NCBI RefSeq assembly: GCF_010731875.1
Contig: NZ_AP022595.1
Location: forward strand, 3,844,001-3,908,000
Source of the DNA: Mycolicibacterium sarraceniae
GTDB taxonomy: Bacteria > Actinomycetota > Actinomycetes > Mycobacteriales > Mycobacteriaceae
Reading direction: 5' to 3'
DNA length: 64,000 bases
The translations under genes and the position numbers were made by a program. Positions 1 through 10,213 of this stretch are shown piece by piece (position 1 is the stretch's first letter; the number at the start of each line of letters is the position of its first letter). Below the pieces are notes generated by a model, which had not been told where the DNA came from, did not search any database, and saw only the letters and a program-made list of their open reading frames with translations.

Positions 1-908
1 TGACCGACACCTCAGCCGGGATCCAGGTGGCCACCCATGACCGCCGCGTCGGCCTGTTGCTGCAGGACCCGCTGCTGTTTCCGCATCTGAGCGTGCAGGC
101 CAATGTCGAGTTCGCACCGCGCAGCCGCAGGGCGGGACGCGCTGTGGCGCGTGGCAGTGCCGCGACGTGGCTGGCCGAGGTCGGGCTGGCCGACTTGGCC
201 GGGCGCAAACCGAGCCAGCTGTCCGGCGGGCAGGCCCAGCGGGTCGCGATCGCGCGGGCGCTGGCCGCCGAGCCCGAGGTGCTGTTGCTCGACGAACCCC
301 TGGCCGGACTTGACGTGGCCGTGGCGGCCTCGGTGCGGGCGCTGCTGCGCCGGGTGTGCTCGGCGCGGGGCCGCGCGACCGTGCTGATCACCCACGACCT
401 GCTCGACGTTCTGACGCTGGCCGACCGGGTGCTGGTGCTCGAGGACGGCGGGGTGGCCGAGATCGGCCCGATCGCCGATGTGCTGGCCGCGCCGCGCAGC
501 ATGTTCGGCGCCCGCATCGCGGGCGTGAACGTGGTGCGCGGTGTCCGCGACGGTGCCGAGAGCCTGCGCGCCGCCGACGGCACGCACTGGCATGGCAGGC
601 AGGGCGCCGACCCGATCGCCGAGGGCGGTCTGGTCGCAGTGTTCTCCCCGGCGGCCGTCGCGGTGTACCGCGAGCTACCGCATGGCAGCCCGCGCAACAG
701 TGTCCAGATCCGGGTCGCGGAGCTGGACGCCGACGGCGCGCGGGTGCGGGTGCGCGCCGCCGAGCAGGCCGACGGCGCGCCGGGGCTGGCCGCCGATATC
801 ACCGCGGAGTCGGCGGCCGGCCTGCGACTCGCCGCGGGCGACACGGTGTGGTTCACGGTCAAGGCGCAGGAGGTCGCGCTACATGCCGCGGCCCGCGCAA
901 CACCCTGA
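1..908 (+). CDS. modC: Molybdate ABC transporter ATP-binding protein ModC (5' end outside window)
   Basis: This is the ATPase subunit that would power molybdate import at the cytoplasmic membrane. The reading frame is open from base 3, so the gene starts upstream and the Walker A loop is outside the window. Visible in order are a Q-loop ([11 protein letters not shown]), the ABC signature LSGGQAQR, Walker B ([12 protein letters not shown]) and the H-loop (VLITHD). A C-terminal Mop/TOBE-like domain of about 130 residues follows, as expected for ModC rather than a generic ATPase. About 301 residues are visible, so only the N-terminal ~50-60 are missing. The next gene is apa, the order I recall for modC-apa in M. 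tuberculosis (Rv1859-Rv1860), which supports the name. Confidence 0.88.
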   Translation, partial: TDTSAGIQVATHDRRVGLLLQDPLLFPHLSVQANVEFAPRSRRAGRAVARGSAATWLAEVGLADLAGRKPSQLSGGQAQRVAIARALAAEPEVLLLDEPLAGLDVAVAASVRALLRRVCSARGRATVLITHDLLDVLTLADRVLVLEDGGVAEIGPIADVLAAPRSMFGARIAGVNVVRGVRDGAESLRAADGTHWHGRQGADPIAEGGLVAVFSPAAVAVYRELPHGSPRNSVQIRVAELDADGARVRVRAAEQADGAPGLAADITAESAAGLRLAAGDTVWFTVKAQEVALHAAARATP

Positions 909-954
909 GCAGGCCACACTTGCGTCACGGCTGTAACACGGTAGGTTCATCGGA

Positions 955-1986
955 ATGACGAAGTCGGACCCGATTTCGCGACGCCCGGGCCGGTGGACGG
1001 CGTTTGCGGTCACCGCGGTGACCGCCGCCAGCGCCGTCACGATCGCGTTGCCAGCACCATCAGCGCTCGCGGATCCCGCCACGCCGACACCCACGCCGGT
1101 GGCTCCCGCAGTCCCGGCCGCTCCGCCGGCTACCCCGGTCCCGGCACCGCCGGCTACCCCGGTCCCGGCACCGCCGGCTACCCCGGTCCCGGCACCGCCG
1201 GTCGACCCCAACGCGCCACCGGTACCGGCACCACCGCCGGTCGACCCCAACGCGCCGGTCCCGCCGCCGCTTGATCCGAACGCGCCGCCGGCTCCGCCCA
1301 CCCCTCCGGCGCTGGAGCCGGGTCGCATCCCGAATACCGCAGGTGGGTTCAGCTACTTGCTGCCCGCGGGCTGGGTTGTCTCTGACGCGTCTCGCCTCAA
1401 CTACGGGCAGGCACTGTTGAGCAAACAGATCGCCCCCGCGGAGAGTGGCCAGCCCGCGCCGACCGCCAGCGACGCCAGCGTCATTCTCGGCCGGTTGGAC
1501 CTGAAGCTGTTCGCCGGTGCCGAGCAGGACAACAGCAAGGCCGCGGTCCGGCTGGGCTCGGACATGGGTGAGTTCTTCATGCCGTTCGCCGGCGTCCGGA
1601 TCAATCAGCAGAGCGGTGCGCTGCAGGCCGGCGACATGCCGGGCTATTTCTCCTCCTACGAAGTGAAGTTCACCGACACCACCAAGCCCAACGGTCAGAT
1701 CTGGGCCGGCGTCGTCGGCACGTCGGTCCCCAACGCACCGCGCGATCAGCGCAACCAGCGCTGGTTTGTGGTCTGGCTGGGCACCGCCAAGGATCCGATC
1801 GATCCCGCGGCCGCCAAGGCGCTGGCCGAGTCGATCCGGCCGTACACCCCGCCGCCACCGCCGGAGCCGCCACCCGCGGATCCGAATGCTCCGGTTCCCC
1901 CGCCGCCGGCAGCGGGTGGGCGAATTCCGCTCGGCGTGCCTGTCCCGGTGGAGACGCCGGTTCCGGGGATGACGCCCGGTCAGTAG
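955..1986 (+). CDS. apa: Alanine-proline-rich secreted antigen Apa (fibronectin-attachment protein, MPT32-like)
   Basis: Secreted, proline-rich mycobacterial antigen; homologues are O-mannosylated and bind fibronectin. The 343-residue product starts at an ATG with a basic N-terminus, a hydrophobic segment and a likely signal peptidase site near ALA-DP at about residue 39. A Pro/Ala-rich linker (residues ~40-120) contains three perfect ATPVPAPP units and repeated VDPNAP motifs. A globular middle domain follows (~125-300, beginning [11 protein letters not shown]), then a second Pro-rich tail. This linker-domain-linker plan is that of Apa. The neighbour order modC-apa-small membrane protein agrees. 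Glycosylation is known for the family and is not shown by the sequence. Confidence 0.93.
   Translation: MTKSDPISRRPGRWTAFAVTAVTAASAVTIALPAPSALADPATPTPTPVAPAVPAAPPATPVPAPPATPVPAPPATPVPAPPVDPNAPPVPAPPPVDPNAPVPPPLDPNAPPAPPTPPALEPGRIPNTAGGFSYLLPAGWVVSDASRLNYGQALLSKQIAPAESGQPAPTASDASVILGRLDLKLFAGAEQDNSKAAVRLGSDMGEFFMPFAGVRINQQSGALQAGDMPGYFSSYEVKFTDTTKPNGQIWAGVVGTSVPNAPRDQRNQRWFVVWLGTAKDPIDPAAAKALAESIRPYTPPPPPEPPPADPNAPVPPPPAAGGRIPLGVPVPVETPVPGMTPGQ
1127..1198 (+). repeat. Perfect 24-bp tandem repeat (3 copies) in apa
   Basis: Three identical 24-bp units starting cggctaccccggtcc lie head to tail inside apa. Each encodes the octapeptide ATPVPAPP, so copy-number change keeps the frame and only alters the length of the Pro-rich linker. 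Confidence 0.9.
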
Positions 1987-2088
1987 GTGATCGTGGCCGT
2001 ATCGACCGGTCAATCGTTATCTTCCGGCGGTATACCGAAGGGATAGGGGTCAGCATTGGCGCTGGCCAGCGACACCGAGGAGACGGTC

Positions 2089-2388
2089 ATGGACATGGTG
2101 GCTACTACTGAATTCCTCGCCCGTTCAACGACGCTGACCAGCGTCGGCTGGATCGGCTACATCATCATCGGCGCACTGGCGGGCTGGATCGCCGGCAAGA
2201 TCGTCAAGGGTGGCGGCTCGGGCATTCTGATGAACATCGTCATCGGGGTGGTCGGCGCGCTGGTCGGCGGGTTCCTGCTGAGCTTCTTCCTCAACACCGC
2301 GGGGGGCGGGTGGTGGTTCACCCTGTTCACCGCGGTCCTCGGCTCGGTGATCCTGCTCTGGATCGTCGGGATGGTCCGCAAGACCTAG
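2089..2388 (+). CDS. Small GlsB/YeaQ/YmgE-type membrane protein
   Basis: A 99-residue membrane protein of the transglycosylase-associated (GlsB/YeaQ/YmgE) family, whose biochemical role is unknown. It has three hydrophobic helices: around residues 20-35 (GYIIIGALAGWIAGKI), 47-66 (MNIVIGVVGALVGGFLLSFF) and 76-96. The Gly-rich GALAGWIAGKIVKGGG signature is present. I chose the ATG at 2089 because GAGGAG lies 6 nt upstream; a TTG 33 bases earlier is possible but lacks a comparable site. It sits between apa and the adhA remnant, as Rv1861 does in M. tuberculosis by my recollection. Confidence 0.83.
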   Translation: MDMVATTEFLARSTTLTSVGWIGYIIIGALAGWIAGKIVKGGGSGILMNIVIGVVGALVGGFLLSFFLNTAGGGWWFTLFTAVLGSVILLWIVGMVRKT

Positions 2389-2394
2389 CACCCA

Positions 2395-2756
2395 CACCGG
2401 CCAGGCGCGTGCACGACAGAGGGCTGGCCACCGAACCGACCACACACCCGCGGGGTCTGCGACTACTGCCGCCGCGGCGCGGAGAACCTGTGCCCGAACT
2501 CGCTCTACACCGGGTGGGATGCCGACGGCGGTTATGCCGACTTCGCCACTGTCCCAGCCGCTTTCACGCACCGGCTACCCGACGGCTACACCGATTCCGA
2601 ACTCGCGCCGCTGCTGTGCGCCGGGATCATCGGGTACCGGTCGCTGCTGCGCACCGAGCTGCCCCAAGGGGGACGCCTGGACTCGGGCAGGCTGATCGGG
2701 CCCTGACCGATCTGGCCGAGGGGCGCATCGCCGGTGCCGCGGTGCTGGTGGCTTAG
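2395..2756 (+). pseudogene. adhA: Remnant of zinc alcohol dehydrogenase adhA
   Basis: The + strand still encodes the structural-zinc lobe and following substrate-domain sequence of an AdhA-type zinc alcohol dehydrogenase in one frame. Recognisable pieces are [25 protein letters not shown] and [13 protein letters not shown]. The catalytic-zinc N-terminus is gone. After [14 protein letters not shown] the NAD(P)-binding core is missing, and the sequence jumps to a typical family C-terminus ([17 protein letters not shown]) in a different frame, ending at TAG. About 100 codons of family sequence survive out of a usual ~345. It cannot make an active enzyme. The position after apa and the small membrane protein is where adhA is expected. 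Confidence 0.85.
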
Positions 2757-3253
2757 AGGGCCGCCAGCACGCCGCGCAGCTCGGCGGCCAAACTGCCCCG
2801 CCCGTTGCGATAGAGCGGCCCGGTTCCGTCGGCGAGCAAGAGGCGCAGCCTGGCCATACCCCGCGCGCGCACCGGGCGCGGGGAATGCAGCAGCAACGTG
2901 ATGTCGTCGATCACGTCCCGGCAGCTGGCCAGTCGCTCCGGATCCACGGGAATGTGAGGGGAGAAGCCTCGACGGTCGCGACGCAACTCGGCCAGTGCCT
3001 GCATGAGTGTGCCGGCCAGTGCTTCGCGTTCCCCACTGGACGTGAGTCGTGCGATGTGCGCCGCCAGCGAGCTGCCCGGCAACGGCACGATACCCACTTC
3101 GACTTCACGATCGAGCCGACCGGCGAGCAGCCGTGCCTTCAGCCGGGTGCGTAGTGCCGCATCACCTTGTGGTCCGGCCGTTGCGGGGGCGGCGAATCCG
3201 CCCGGCAGCCGCGTGTTAGTGTCGCGGGAGTCTTGAAAATCGTTGGGCCCCAT
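2753..3253 (-). CDS. Conserved hypothetical protein
   Basis: I do not recognise this 166-residue protein. It is Arg/Leu/Ala-rich, predicted soluble and largely helical, with no signal peptide and no obvious catalytic motif. Its start is the ATG at 3253, and its TAA stop overlaps the stop of the adhA remnant on the other strand by three bases, so the two end tail to tail. GC content and codon usage look like the neighbours and the frame is uninterrupted, which favours a real gene. Function unknown. Confidence 0.6.
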   Translation of the reverse strand: MGPNDFQDSRDTNTRLPGGFAAPATAGPQGDAALRTRLKARLLAGRLDREVEVGIVPLPGSSLAAHIARLTSSGEREALAGTLMQALAELRRDRRGFSPHIPVDPERLASCRDVIDDITLLLHSPRPVRARGMARLRLLLADGTGPLYRNGRGSLAAELRGVLAAL

Positions 3254-3374
3254 GGGCTTTTCCTGTTCCGAGACGAGCCTCGTCGCCGTCTCTGATGGCC
3301 ATCGAAAACGCTACACCGGTCACGCATGACCAGTCAAATTGATTTACCGGTCACGGGCTCGTACGCTGATCCAT

Positions 3375-3962
3375 ATGACGCAGGCCCCTGTGCAGTGGCC
3401 AGGTGGTATCGAGGCCAAGCCGGCACCCGAGCCGTTGGCCCGGATACAAGCGTTGGTCAACACCATCGACCTCGAATCTGGCGTCGACCGATTGGCGCTG
3501 GTCACCGACGCGCAGCCGTGGCTGCGCACCCACGGGCTGTTGCCGTTCGACGGGATTCCCACCGACGACGAGCTGCGTGCCATCCGCGATGTCCGCGAAG
3601 CGCTGCGTGCGATGCTGCTGCAGAATGCGGGTGGTCCGGCGCCGACAGTCGATCAACTGAGTCCGCTGAGCCGGATCACCGCTGCAGCCGGTGTCCGGGT
3701 ACACCTCGGTGCGGACGGCACGGTGCAGCTCGCCGCCGACAGCGATTCCCTCGACGGGCGGCTGCTCGCGCTGATGCTCGTGGTTTCCGACGCTCAACGC
3801 GATGGCACCTGGGCGCTGCTGAAGGCCTGCGCCAACGAGGACTGCCGATGGGCGTTCTACGACCGGTCCCGCAACCACGGCGGCACGTGGTGTGACATGG
3901 CCACGTGCGGCAACAAGCTGAAGAATCGGGAGTTCCGGGCCCGACGCACTCGCCGCGGTTAG
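3375..3962 (+). CDS. CGNR zinc-finger (ABATE-type) transcriptional regulator
   Basis: A 195-residue protein of the ABATE/CGNR family, putative stress-responsive transcription factors of actinobacteria. The N-terminal ~130 residues form the ABATE region. The C-terminus carries the zinc-finger CANEDCRWAFYDRSRN, then WCDMATCGNKLKNR, where CGN plus the following basic residues is the family signature. Four cysteines (CxxxxC and CxxxxC) are spaced to hold zinc. I chose the ATG at 3375 because it begins the conserved region; an in-frame start 36 bases earlier would add an unsupported extension. Its targets cannot be told from the sequence. Confidence 0.82.
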   Translation: MTQAPVQWPGGIEAKPAPEPLARIQALVNTIDLESGVDRLALVTDAQPWLRTHGLLPFDGIPTDDELRAIRDVREALRAMLLQNAGGPAPTVDQLSPLSRITAAAGVRVHLGADGTVQLAADSDSLDGRLLALMLVVSDAQRDGTWALLKACANEDCRWAFYDRSRNHGGTWCDMATCGNKLKNREFRARRTRRG

Positions 3963-3963
3963 C

Positions 3964-4725
3964 TCAGGACAGGTGCCACACCAGCGCGGCCGCAAGCGCG
4001 CCGAGGCCGTTGAGCGACCAATGCAGCGCGATCGGGGCGATCAGGCTGCCGCTGCGCCGCCGCAGCCAGGTGAAGACGAATCCGGCGGCTCCCGTCGCCA
4101 GCACCGCCATGACCACCCCGGCGAGCATGCCGAGCACGCCACCGCCGAACAGCCGGGTGAAACCGACATTGCTGCTGGTCAGGCCCATCGACGTGGCGAT
4201 GTGCCACAGGCCGAACAGCAGCGACCCGGCGGCCGCCACCCCACGGAAGCCCCAGGCGCGGTCCAGTGCACCGTGCAGCACACCGCGAAACGCCAGCTCC
4301 TCGGGAATCACGGTCTGCAGCGGGATGATGATCATCGACGCGAGCAGCGCGCCCGACAGGGTGGCGTAGTGGTTGTTCAGGAACATCGGCCGGGTCCAGG
4401 GCAGGAGCGCGCCGACCGCGATGACCGTCAGCACCAGCAGTACCGCGCCGAGTGCGTAGAGCGCGCCCGAGCGCCAGTGCTCACGGCCCAGCCCGAGCTC
4501 GGTCCAGCCCAGTCCGCGTGAGCGGACCAGCAACAGCAGGCCGACGGCGGCGGCGGGTACCACAGCGACATTGGCCCACGGCGTGGTGAAGTGAGCAACA
4601 AGGTTGGTCATCGCCAGCACAACGACGACGATGCCGATGTCGACGTAGATCCGGTAGTGATGCAGGGCTGCAAGCTGCGAAAGCGCGGGGTGGGGGTGCG
4701 CGGCCACCGCGCTCTGTTCGGACAT
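3964..4725 (-). CDS. CPBP family intramembrane glutamic protease (Abi/CAAX-like)
   Basis: A 253-residue polytopic membrane protein with about seven hydrophobic helices. The family motifs are present: PEELAFRG (the EExxxR motif), GLWH about 40 residues later, and HWSLN near the C-terminus; these supply the Glu and His residues of the intramembrane active site. Prokaryotic members include bacteriocin-immunity and CAAX-like proteases, but the substrate here is unknown. The gene runs convergently with the CGNR regulator, leaving a one-base gap. The ATG at 4725 follows a cytoplasmic N-terminus. Confidence 0.85.
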   Translation of the reverse strand: MSEQSAVAAHPHPALSQLAALHHYRIYVDIGIVVVVLAMTNLVAHFTTPWANVAVVPAAAVGLLLLVRSRGLGWTELGLGREHWRSGALYALGAVLLVLTVIAVGALLPWTRPMFLNNHYATLSGALLASMIIIPLQTVIPEELAFRGVLHGALDRAWGFRGVAAAGSLLFGLWHIATSMGLTSSNVGFTRLFGGGVLGMLAGVVMAVLATGAAGFVFTWLRRRSGSLIAPIALHWSLNGLGALAAALVWHLS

Positions 4726-4771
4726 AACCCGCCCGAGTGTACTCGCCTTCAGCGAGTGACCAGCAAAGTTT

Positions 4772-7207
4772 CTACTCGTTGTCTCCGCCGGTGGCCGCGG
4801 TGGCGTCCACAGCCTGGCTCACCCCGGCGGCGCGGGCATCGGGCCAGACCCAGTCCCGCACCTCGGGGATGTCGTCGCCGTGGGCCCGGGTGTACTCGCG
4901 GGCCTCGAGGCGTTTGTCGATCATCTGCTGGCGCAGCGTGGCGCACGCCGAACCCAGGCCGGGGACTCGATCGATGACGTCGATGACCAGGTGGTAGCGG
5001 TCCAGGTCATTGAGCATCACCATGTCGAACGGCGTGGTGGTCGTGCCTTCCTCCTTGTACCCGCGAACGTGAATGCGGTTGTCGTTGCTGCGCCGGTAGG
5101 TCAGCCGATGGATCAGCCAGGGGTAGCCGTGATAGGCGAAGATCACCGGCTTGTCGGGCGTGAAGATGCCGTCGAACGCCCGGCTGGACAGGCCGTGAGG
5201 GTGTTCGGTGTCGTCCTGCAGCCGCATCAAGTCCACAACGTTGACGAAGCGGACCCGCAACTCCGGGAGGTGCTGGCGCAGCAGGTCGACGGCAGCCAGT
5301 GCCTCCAGCGTCGGGACATCGCCGGCGGCGGCGATCACGACGTCGGGATCGATGCCCACGGTCTCGTTGCCCGCCCACTCCCAGATGCCCAGGCCGCGAG
5401 TGCAGTGCGCGATCGCCTGCTCCATAGTGAGGAAGTTGGGGTGCGGTTGCTTACCGGCGACCACAACGTTGACGTACTGGCGCGAGCGCAGGCAGTGGTC
5501 GTAGGTCGAGAGCAATGTGTTGGCGTCTGGCGGCAGATACACCCGCACGACTTCGGCGCGTTTGTTGACCACATGGTCGATGAAACCAGGATCCTGATGA
5601 CTGAACCCGTTGTGGTCCTGGCGCCAAACATGGCTGGACAGAAGGTAATTGAGGCTGGCAATCGGGCGGCGCCACGGAATGTGGTTAGTGACCTTGAGCC
5701 ATTTGGCATGCTGGTTGACCATCGAGTCGATGATGTGGATAAACGCCTCATAGCAGTTGAACAGACCATGTCTGCCGGTCAGCAGGTATCCCTCGAGCCA
5801 GCCCTGGCACTGGTGTTCCGACAGCATCTCGACCACGCGACCGGCTCGGGCCAGATGCTCGTCTACCTCGGGGCCGACGAACTCGGCGCTCCACTGTTTG
5901 TCGGTCACCTCGAAGACGGACTGCAGCCGGTTGGATGCGGTCTCGTCGGGCCCGAAGATCCGGAAGTTGTCCGGGTTCAGCCGGATCACCTCGGTCAGCC
6001 ACTGCCCGAGCACGCGGGTCGCCTCGGCGACCGTGGCCCCGGGCGCGGGCACGTCCACGCCGAAGGCCCGGAAGTCTGGCAGTCGCAGATCCTTGAGCAG
6101 CAATCCGCCGTTGGTGTGCGGGTTCTCACTCATTCGCAGCTGGCCGGGCGGCGCGAGTGCGGCGATGTGGGGATCCAGCTTGCCGTCGGCGTCGAACAGT
6201 TCCTCGGCCCGGTACGAAGCCAACCACTCGGCCAGTACCGCGAGGTGTTCGGGGGTGTCGCGGGCGCTGGCCAGCGGAACCTGGTGCGCGCGCCACGATC
6301 CGGTCGTCTTCTTGCCGTCGATGGTGGCAGGGCCCGTCCACCCCTTGGGGGTGCGGAACACGATCATCGGCCAGGCCGGCCGCTCTGCGTCGGGCGAAGC
6401 CTTGATCTCGGTGATCCGGTCCAACACGTCGTCCAACAGCGCAGCGAACCGGCGATGCGCGTCGGCATGGCCACTCGAGTCTGCTGCACCGTCATCCGGC
6501 ACCTCGAAGAAGTACGGCTGATGGCCCAAACCGATCATCAGGCTCCGTAATTCGTCCTCAGGGATGCGGGCCAGCACGGTGGGGTTGGCGATCTTGTAGC
6601 CGTTGAGGTGCAGGATCGGCAGCACCACACCGTCGTTGGCGGTGTTCACGAACTTGTTGGAATGCCAGCTGGTGGCCAGTGCACCGGTCTCGGCTTCGCC
6701 GTCGCCGACTACCGCGACCACCAGCAGGTCCGGGTTGTCGAACGCCGCGCCGTAGGCGTGCGACAGGGCATACCCGAGTTCGCCGCCTTCGTGGATCGAA
6801 CCAGGGGTTTCGGGCGCGACGTGCGACGGGATGCCGCCGGGGAAGGAGAACTGGCGGAACAACCGGCGCAGACCCTCAGCGTCCTGGGTGATGTCCGGGT
6901 AGGTCTCGGTGTAGGTGCCGTCCAGGTAGGCGTTGGCCACCAACCCTGGACCGCCGTGGCCGGGTCCGGTGACGTAGATGGTCGACTGCTCGCGCGTCTT
7001 GATGGCGCGGTTGAGATGCGCGTAGAGGAAATTCAACCCCGGGGTCGTGCCCCAGTGCCCGAGCAGTCGGGGCTTGACGTCGTCGCGGGTCAGCGGCGTT
7101 CGTAGCAGCGGGTTGTCCAGCAGGTAGATCTGGCCGACAGAGAGGTAGTTGGCGGCGCGCCACCAGCCGTCGAGTTGGGCGATCGTGTCTTCACTTATCG
7201 ACTCCAT
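4772..7207 (-). CDS. xfp: Xylulose-5-phosphate/fructose-6-phosphate phosphoketolase
   Basis: A thiamine-diphosphate enzyme that splits xylulose 5-phosphate (and often fructose 6-phosphate) with phosphate into acetyl phosphate plus an aldose phosphate, a cytosolic shunt to acetyl units. The 811-residue product has the family's usual length. It shows the N-terminal [11 protein letters not shown] and GPGHGGPG motifs, the ThDP-binding GDGEAETG signature near residue 155, and the C-terminal half with [19 protein letters not shown] use the ATG at 7207, preceded by GGATGGGGG; a TTG 12 bases upstream is weaker. The divergent CoA-transferase starts about 80 bp away, so the two may share a control region. 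Confidence 0.95.
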   Translation of the reverse strand: MESISEDTIAQLDGWWRAANYLSVGQIYLLDNPLLRTPLTRDDVKPRLLGHWGTTPGLNFLYAHLNRAIKTREQSTIYVTGPGHGGPGLVANAYLDGTYTETYPDITQDAEGLRRLFRQFSFPGGIPSHVAPETPGSIHEGGELGYALSHAYGAAFDNPDLLVVAVVGDGEAETGALATSWHSNKFVNTANDGVVLPILHLNGYKIANPTVLARIPEDELRSLMIGLGHQPYFFEVPDDGAADSSGHADAHRRFAALLDDVLDRITEIKASPDAERPAWPMIVFRTPKGWTGPATIDGKKTTGSWRAHQVPLASARDTPEHLAVLAEWLASYRAEELFDADGKLDPHIAALAPPGQLRMSENPHTNGGLLLKDLRLPDFRAFGVDVPAPGATVAEATRVLGQWLTEVIRLNPDNFRIFGPDETASNRLQSVFEVTDKQWSAEFVGPEVDEHLARAGRVVEMLSEHQCQGWLEGYLLTGRHGLFNCYEAFIHIIDSMVNQHAKWLKVTNHIPWRRPIASLNYLLSSHVWRQDHNGFSHQDPGFIDHVVNKRAEVVRVYLPPDANTLLSTYDHCLRSRQYVNVVVAGKQPHPNFLTMEQAIAHCTRGLGIWEWAGNETVGIDPDVVIAAAGDVPTLEALAAVDLLRQHLPELRVRFVNVVDLMRLQDDTEHPHGLSSRAFDGIFTPDKPVIFAYHGYPWLIHRLTYRRSNDNRIHVRGYKEEGTTTTPFDMVMLNDLDRYHLVIDVIDRVPGLGSACATLRQQMIDKRLEAREYTRAHGDDIPEVRDWVWPDARAAGVSQAVDATAATGGDNE

Positions 7208-7287
7208 GCCCCCATCCAACTCCGATCGACGCGATCGTGCTTGCGGGGCACCATTTGTTCACGGGCCGCTCTACTACGCTGACTCAG

Positions 7288-9624
7288 GTGTTGCTCTCCT
7301 CGGTGCGGGTTCTGGATCTGTGTGAGGAGACCGGCGACGGGGTCACCCGACTGCTAGCCGATCTCGGCGCAGACGTCATCAAAATCGAGCCTCCCGGCGG
7401 CAGTCCCGCGCGCTGGTCCCGGCCTACCCTGGACGGGGTCAGCGTTCCCTTCGCCCTGCATAACGCCAATAAGCGCGGCACCGTTCTCGATCCCTCCGAC
7501 GACGCCGACCGGCGGCATTTCTTCGAGCTGGTCGCCGGCGCGGACATCCTCATCGACAGCGGGACACCCGGACTGTCGGCGGCGCTGGGCACCTCCTGCG
7601 CCGCATTGGCCGACCAGTTCACCGCACTGGTCACGATGTCGGTCACCGATTTCGGGACGCAGGGCCCGCACGCCTCCTGGCGCGCCACCGACGCGGTGCT
7701 CTATGCGATGTCGTCGGCGCTGTCGCGCTCAGGCCCGGCGACCGGCACCCCGGTGCTGCCCCCGGACGGCATCGCCTCGGCAACCGCCGCGGTGCAGGCG
7801 GCCTGGGCGGTACTGGTGGCCTACTTCAACCGATTACGCTGCGGAACAGGCGATTACATCGACTTCTCCCGCTTCGACGCAGTGGTCTTGACACTGGATC
7901 CACCGTTTGGCACCCAGGGTCAGGCCGCCACCGCCCGCAATTCCGCCGAGCGGTGGCGGGGCCGACCGAGAAACCAGGATTCCTATCCAATCTTCGCCTG
8001 CCGGGACGGCTACGTGCGCCTTTGCGTCCTGGCTCCGCGACAGTGGCACGGCATGCGGGCCTGGCTGGGGGAGCCCGAGCAGTTCCAGGATCCCCGTTTC
8101 GACTCGATTGCCGCCCGCACCAAGGCATTCGGCGAATTGAGCCAGCTGATGGCGGCACTGTTCGCGGATCGGACGATGAAGCAACTGGTGGCCGAGGGCC
8201 AGGCGCACGGGGTGCCGATCGCCGCGGTCCTGACCCCGTCGCAGGCCTTGGCGTCTGAGCACCTTGCCGAGGTCGGGGCGCTGGTGGACACCGAGTTGGC
8301 ACCCGGCGCCCCGGCCCGGGTGCCAGTGGGTTACTGGGTGGTCGACGGCACCCACGCCGGGTACCGCACCCCGGCGCCAGAGCTCGATGACAACGACAAT
8401 GGCTGGGTGTCAACGGCATTCACTCCCGGGGCAACCCGGAGCCTAGGTACCCGGCCGCTCGAAGGTATTCGGGTTCTGGATCTGGGTGTGATCGTCGCGG
8501 GCGGGGAACTGAGCCGGCTGTTCGCCGACCTCGGCGCCGAGGTGATCAAGGTCGAGAGTTCGAGTTACCCCGACGGCCTGCGACAGAAGCGGCCCAATCA
8601 GCAGATCAGCGCGTCGTTCGCCAGGGCACATCGCAATAATCTTGGACTCGGCCTGGAGCTCCGCGGCCCGGCCGGCGCGGCGCTATTCGGACGGCTGGTC
8701 TCAGAATCCGATGCCATCTTCGCCAATTTCAAGCCGGGAACCCTGCCGGCACTGGGCTTTTCCCACGAACGGCTGCGGGAGCTCAACCCGACTCTGGTGG
8801 TGGCCGAAAGCAGCGCATTCGGCGATACCGGCCCGTGGAGTAAGCGCATGGGCTACGGCCCGCTGGTGCGCGCCACCATCGGCGTGACCCGATTGTGGAC
8901 ATCGGCGGAGCCACCCGCGCCCACCGCACGGCACGCGTTCTACGACGCGACGACGATCTTCCCCGACCATGTGGTCGGGCGGGTCAGTGCGATCGGCGCC
9001 CTGGCCGGGTTGATCCAGCGCGAGCGCGAGGGCGTCGGCACGCGGATCCACGTGTCCCAGGCCGAAGCGGTGATCAACCAGCTCGACACGCTCTACGTCA
9101 CGCTGGCCGCTGCCGCTGCCGCTGCCGATCGGATCGATCCGGATCCGACCACCCACCTGGTTTTGCCATGCGCGGGCGATGACGAGTGGTGTGTGGTGTC
9201 GATCAGGTCGGATGCCGACCGCACCGCGATTTCGACGCTGGTCGGAACGGGGGAGCTGGCGGCGTGGGTCCGGGATCGGTCACCGGTGCAGGCCGCAGAG
9301 ACGTTGCAGGCCGCTGGCGTTCCCGCCGGTCCGATGTACCGATCCACCGATCTGCACGACGACCCGCAGCTTCGGTCACGACACGTATTCGCCGATATGG
9401 CACATCCGTTGTTCGAGGTGCCGCTGCCGACCGAGGCGGGCCCGGCGCCATTCCGCCACATCCCGCCCGCGCCGCAACGCCCAGCACCCCTTCCCGGCGC
9501 CGACACCCGCCGAGTCTGCTCAGATGTGCTTGGCATGCGAGGCGATGAGATCGAACAGTTGATCGCCGACGGGGTGCTGTTCGCACCCGCGGTCGATACC
9601 GAGTTCACGGGAGTGACCAGATGA
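7288..9624 (+). CDS. Double-domain CaiB/BaiF (type III) CoA-transferase
   Basis: A family III CoA-transferase that would move CoA between carboxylic acids. The 778-residue protein is a tandem fusion. Domain 1 begins SSVRVLDLCEETGDG with LADLGADVIKIEPPGG. Domain 2 begins near residue 390 with LEGIRVLDLGVIVAGGELS and LFADLGAEVIKVESS, the same motif repeated. Single-domain members are ~380-400 residues, so this is two copies end to end. The GTG at 7288 sits just before the first conserved strand; an in-frame GTG at 7237 would add an unconserved leader. Its stop overlaps the ATG of the following aldehyde dehydrogenase remnant as ATGA, so they formed an operon. Substrate unknown. Confidence 0.85.
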   Translation: MLLSSVRVLDLCEETGDGVTRLLADLGADVIKIEPPGGSPARWSRPTLDGVSVPFALHNANKRGTVLDPSDDADRRHFFELVAGADILIDSGTPGLSAALGTSCAALADQFTALVTMSVTDFGTQGPHASWRATDAVLYAMSSALSRSGPATGTPVLPPDGIASATAAVQAAWAVLVAYFNRLRCGTGDYIDFSRFDAVVLTLDPPFGTQGQAATARNSAERWRGRPRNQDSYPIFACRDGYVRLCVLAPRQWHGMRAWLGEPEQFQDPRFDSIAARTKAFGELSQLMAALFADRTMKQLVAEGQAHGVPIAAVLTPSQALASEHLAEVGALVDTELAPGAPARVPVGYWVVDGTHAGYRTPAPELDDNDNGWVSTAFTPGATRSLGTRPLEGIRVLDLGVIVAGGELSRLFADLGAEVIKVESSSYPDGLRQKRPNQQISASFARAHRNNLGLGLELRGPAGAALFGRLVSESDAIFANFKPGTLPALGFSHERLRELNPTLVVAESSAFGDTGPWSKRMGYGPLVRATIGVTRLWTSAEPPAPTARHAFYDATTIFPDHVVGRVSAIGALAGLIQREREGVGTRIHVSQAEAVINQLDTLYVTLAAAAAAADRIDPDPTTHLVLPCAGDDEWCVVSIRSDADRTAISTLVGTGELAAWVRDRSPVQAAETLQAAGVPAGPMYRSTDLHDDPQLRSRHVFADMAHPLFEVPLPTEAGPAPFRHIPPAPQRPAPLPGADTRRVCSDVLGMRGDEIEQLIADGVLFAPAVDTEFTGVTR

Positions 9625-10213
9625 GCACGGCAGCACAGATTTTCATCCGGCGCAGGTGCTCACCGCATTCGCCGCTGCCCTGGAGCAGCGCGGTCGCGGC
9701 GGCGATCATCATCGATGACGGGGAACCGATATCGGCCCGCTGGTCAGTGCCCGCCAGCGCGATCGAGTGCTGGGCTACATCGAGTCGGGAAAGAAAAGCT
9801 CGACGAAACTTGTTGCGGGCGGATCAGTTCCGGCGGATCTGAAACGCGGCTGGTTCGTCGCGCCGACGGTTTTTGCCGACGTGAACAATGCCGACCGCAT
9901 CGCCCAGGAGGAGATCTTCGGTCCGGTGCGCGCGGTGATCCCGGATGACAGCGACGAGGAAGCCATCGCGTTGGCCAACGACAGCGAGTTCGGCCTGGCC
10001 GGGACGGTGTGGTTCACCGACGACGACAGAGTCACCGAGGTGGCCAGAGCAGTGCGTACCGGGACGATCGGGATCAACGACTGTCGACTGGATTTCCGCG
10101 CGCCGTTCGGCGGTGTGAAAGCCAGCGGCATCGGCCGCGAACTCGGACCGGAAGGGCTGGACGCGTTCTTCTCACTCAAATCGATCGACCGGGTGGGACC
10201 CGCTCAAAGCTGA
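9621..10213 (+). pseudogene. Aldehyde dehydrogenase remnant (C-terminal part)
   Basis: The last ~160 codons of an NAD-dependent aldehyde dehydrogenase are intact: DIGPLVSARQRDRVLGYIES, then APTVFADV, QEEIFGPV, the NDSEFGLAGTVW helix and FGGVKASGIGREL. The N-terminal ~300 residues with the cofactor domain, catalytic Glu and catalytic Cys are missing. Just upstream in the same frame a helix-like stretch (FHPAQVLTAFAAALEQ) is followed by a TGA at 9716-9718 before the conserved part resumes. The ATG at 9621 overlaps the CoA-transferase stop, so translation may start but soon leaves the family frame. This was probably a partner of the CoA-transferase. Confidence 0.82.

Noticed and set aside
4880..6550. 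Long + strand frame opposite the phosphoketolase
   Set aside because: It is antisense to a full-length, motif-complete xfp; long antisense frames are expected in high-GC DNA.
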